Shown: positions 63,846-64,000 of the stretch, piece by piece
Layout: the number at the start of each line of letters is the position of its first letter
Numbering within the stretch: the first letter of the stretch is position 1
Origin: Bradyrhizobium sp. 195
GTDB taxonomy: Bacteria > Pseudomonadota > Alphaproteobacteria > Rhizobiales > Xanthobacteraceae
Reading direction: 5' to 3'
DNA length: 64,000 nt
Assembly: GCF_023101665.1 (NCBI RefSeq)
Contig: NZ_CP082162.1
Location: 248,001-312,000, forward strand
Notes under the pieces: generated by a model
Seen by the model: only the letters and a program-made list of their open reading frames with translations
The model's database searches: none
What the model was told of the DNA's origin: nothing
Translations under genes and position numbers: made by a program

Positions 63846-64000
63846 TCAAGGCTTTTGGCCGAAGTTGAACTTCTTGGTCGCCGACCAGGGATCAGTCGTC
63901 GAGGCCTGCTCGGCCGGGACTTGCTCGACCTCGGGTGAGAGCGGGTTCATCGAAAAGCTGCGGCCCCATTGGCGGTTAGGCTCGTTGCTGATCTTGCCGA
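63846..64000 (-). CDS. Unidentified protein, C-terminal part only
   Basis: The last 50 residues of a gene that starts beyond the window: ISNEPNRQWGRSFSMNPLSP, EVEQVPAEQASTTDPWSATK, KFNFGQKP. Soluble and polar. I do not recognise the family. Same strand and 20 bases upstream of the cytochrome c gene, so probably cotranscribed. Confidence 0.6.
   Translation of the reverse strand, partial: GKISNEPNRQWGRSFSMNPLSPEVEQVPAEQASTTDPWSATKKFNFGQKP

Overview
The window looks like an accessory stretch of a Bradyrhizobium-type chromosome (Alphaproteobacteria, Rhizobiales). I infer this from the GC-rich sequence, the long SAM-cyclase-AAA-TPR proteins, an HvrA-like H-NS protein, a CsbD protein, several small protein families I recognise from Bradyrhizobium (DUF6894, DUF1488, DUF2934, the MPILLW micropeptide), and insertion sequences of the IS66, IS21, IS110, IS5 and IS1182 families. 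No rRNA, complete tRNA, CRISPR array or replication origin was seen.

Layout. 0.1-3.1 kb: one copy of a duplicated block (transglutaminase-like gene, broken DUF1488 gene, 96-aa MGKF protein, broken alpha/beta hydrolase) and two coupled small genes. 3.2-10.4 kb: an archipelago of very small genes, many under 60 codons, several preceded by the same roughly 32-nt leader element, plus wrecks of an IS1182-type transposase and an iron permease. 11.2-18.4 kb: two convergent paralogous giant signalling proteins (SAM domain, class III cyclase, AAA ATPase, TPR), the first frameshifted. 18.6-25.5 kb: IS5 remnant, small secreted proteins, an H-NS protein, an ABC substrate-binding protein, CsbD and response regulators. 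25.9-33.4 kb: insertion-sequence cluster: an apparently intact IS66 element with an 8-bp target duplication inside a small gene, a mutated IS21 element with good ends, and an IS110 transposase with an early frameshift.

33.5-37.9 kb: minus-strand signalling genes (RsbRD-type histidine kinase, receiver protein, frameshifted RsbQ-like hydrolase, PAS histidine kinase, truncated Crp-type regulator). 38.1-41.1 kb: the second copy of the duplicated block, with the hydrolase intact and the transglutaminase broken. 42.2-50.7 kb: ordinary-looking chromosomal genes (methyltransferase, membrane protein plus MPILLW peptide, opgG-opgH for periplasmic glucans, AI-2E-family membrane protein). 51.4-54.0 kb: fragments and a broken ROK-family kinase. 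54.3-56.8 kb: a compact membrane/oxidoreductase operon. 57.3-59.4 kb: a decayed prophage piece with an HK97-like capsid pseudogene. 59.5-60.9 kb: a second small-gene archipelago with another leader copy. 61-64 kb: a broken HEPN-like gene, a tRNA-Arg 3' scar, a (CTG)11 tract, an N-terminal fragment of a PQQ glucose dehydrogenase and a cytochrome c gene running off the window.

The most interesting signal is the leader family. Eight copies share a conserved core, and in six of them a C-rich segment can pair either with an upstream GAGAGC-type arm or with the Shine-Dalgarno region of the following tiny gene. That is the layout of a translation-controlling cis RNA shared by unrelated small proteins. 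All family assignments are from reading the sequence and remembered family features; no database search was run.
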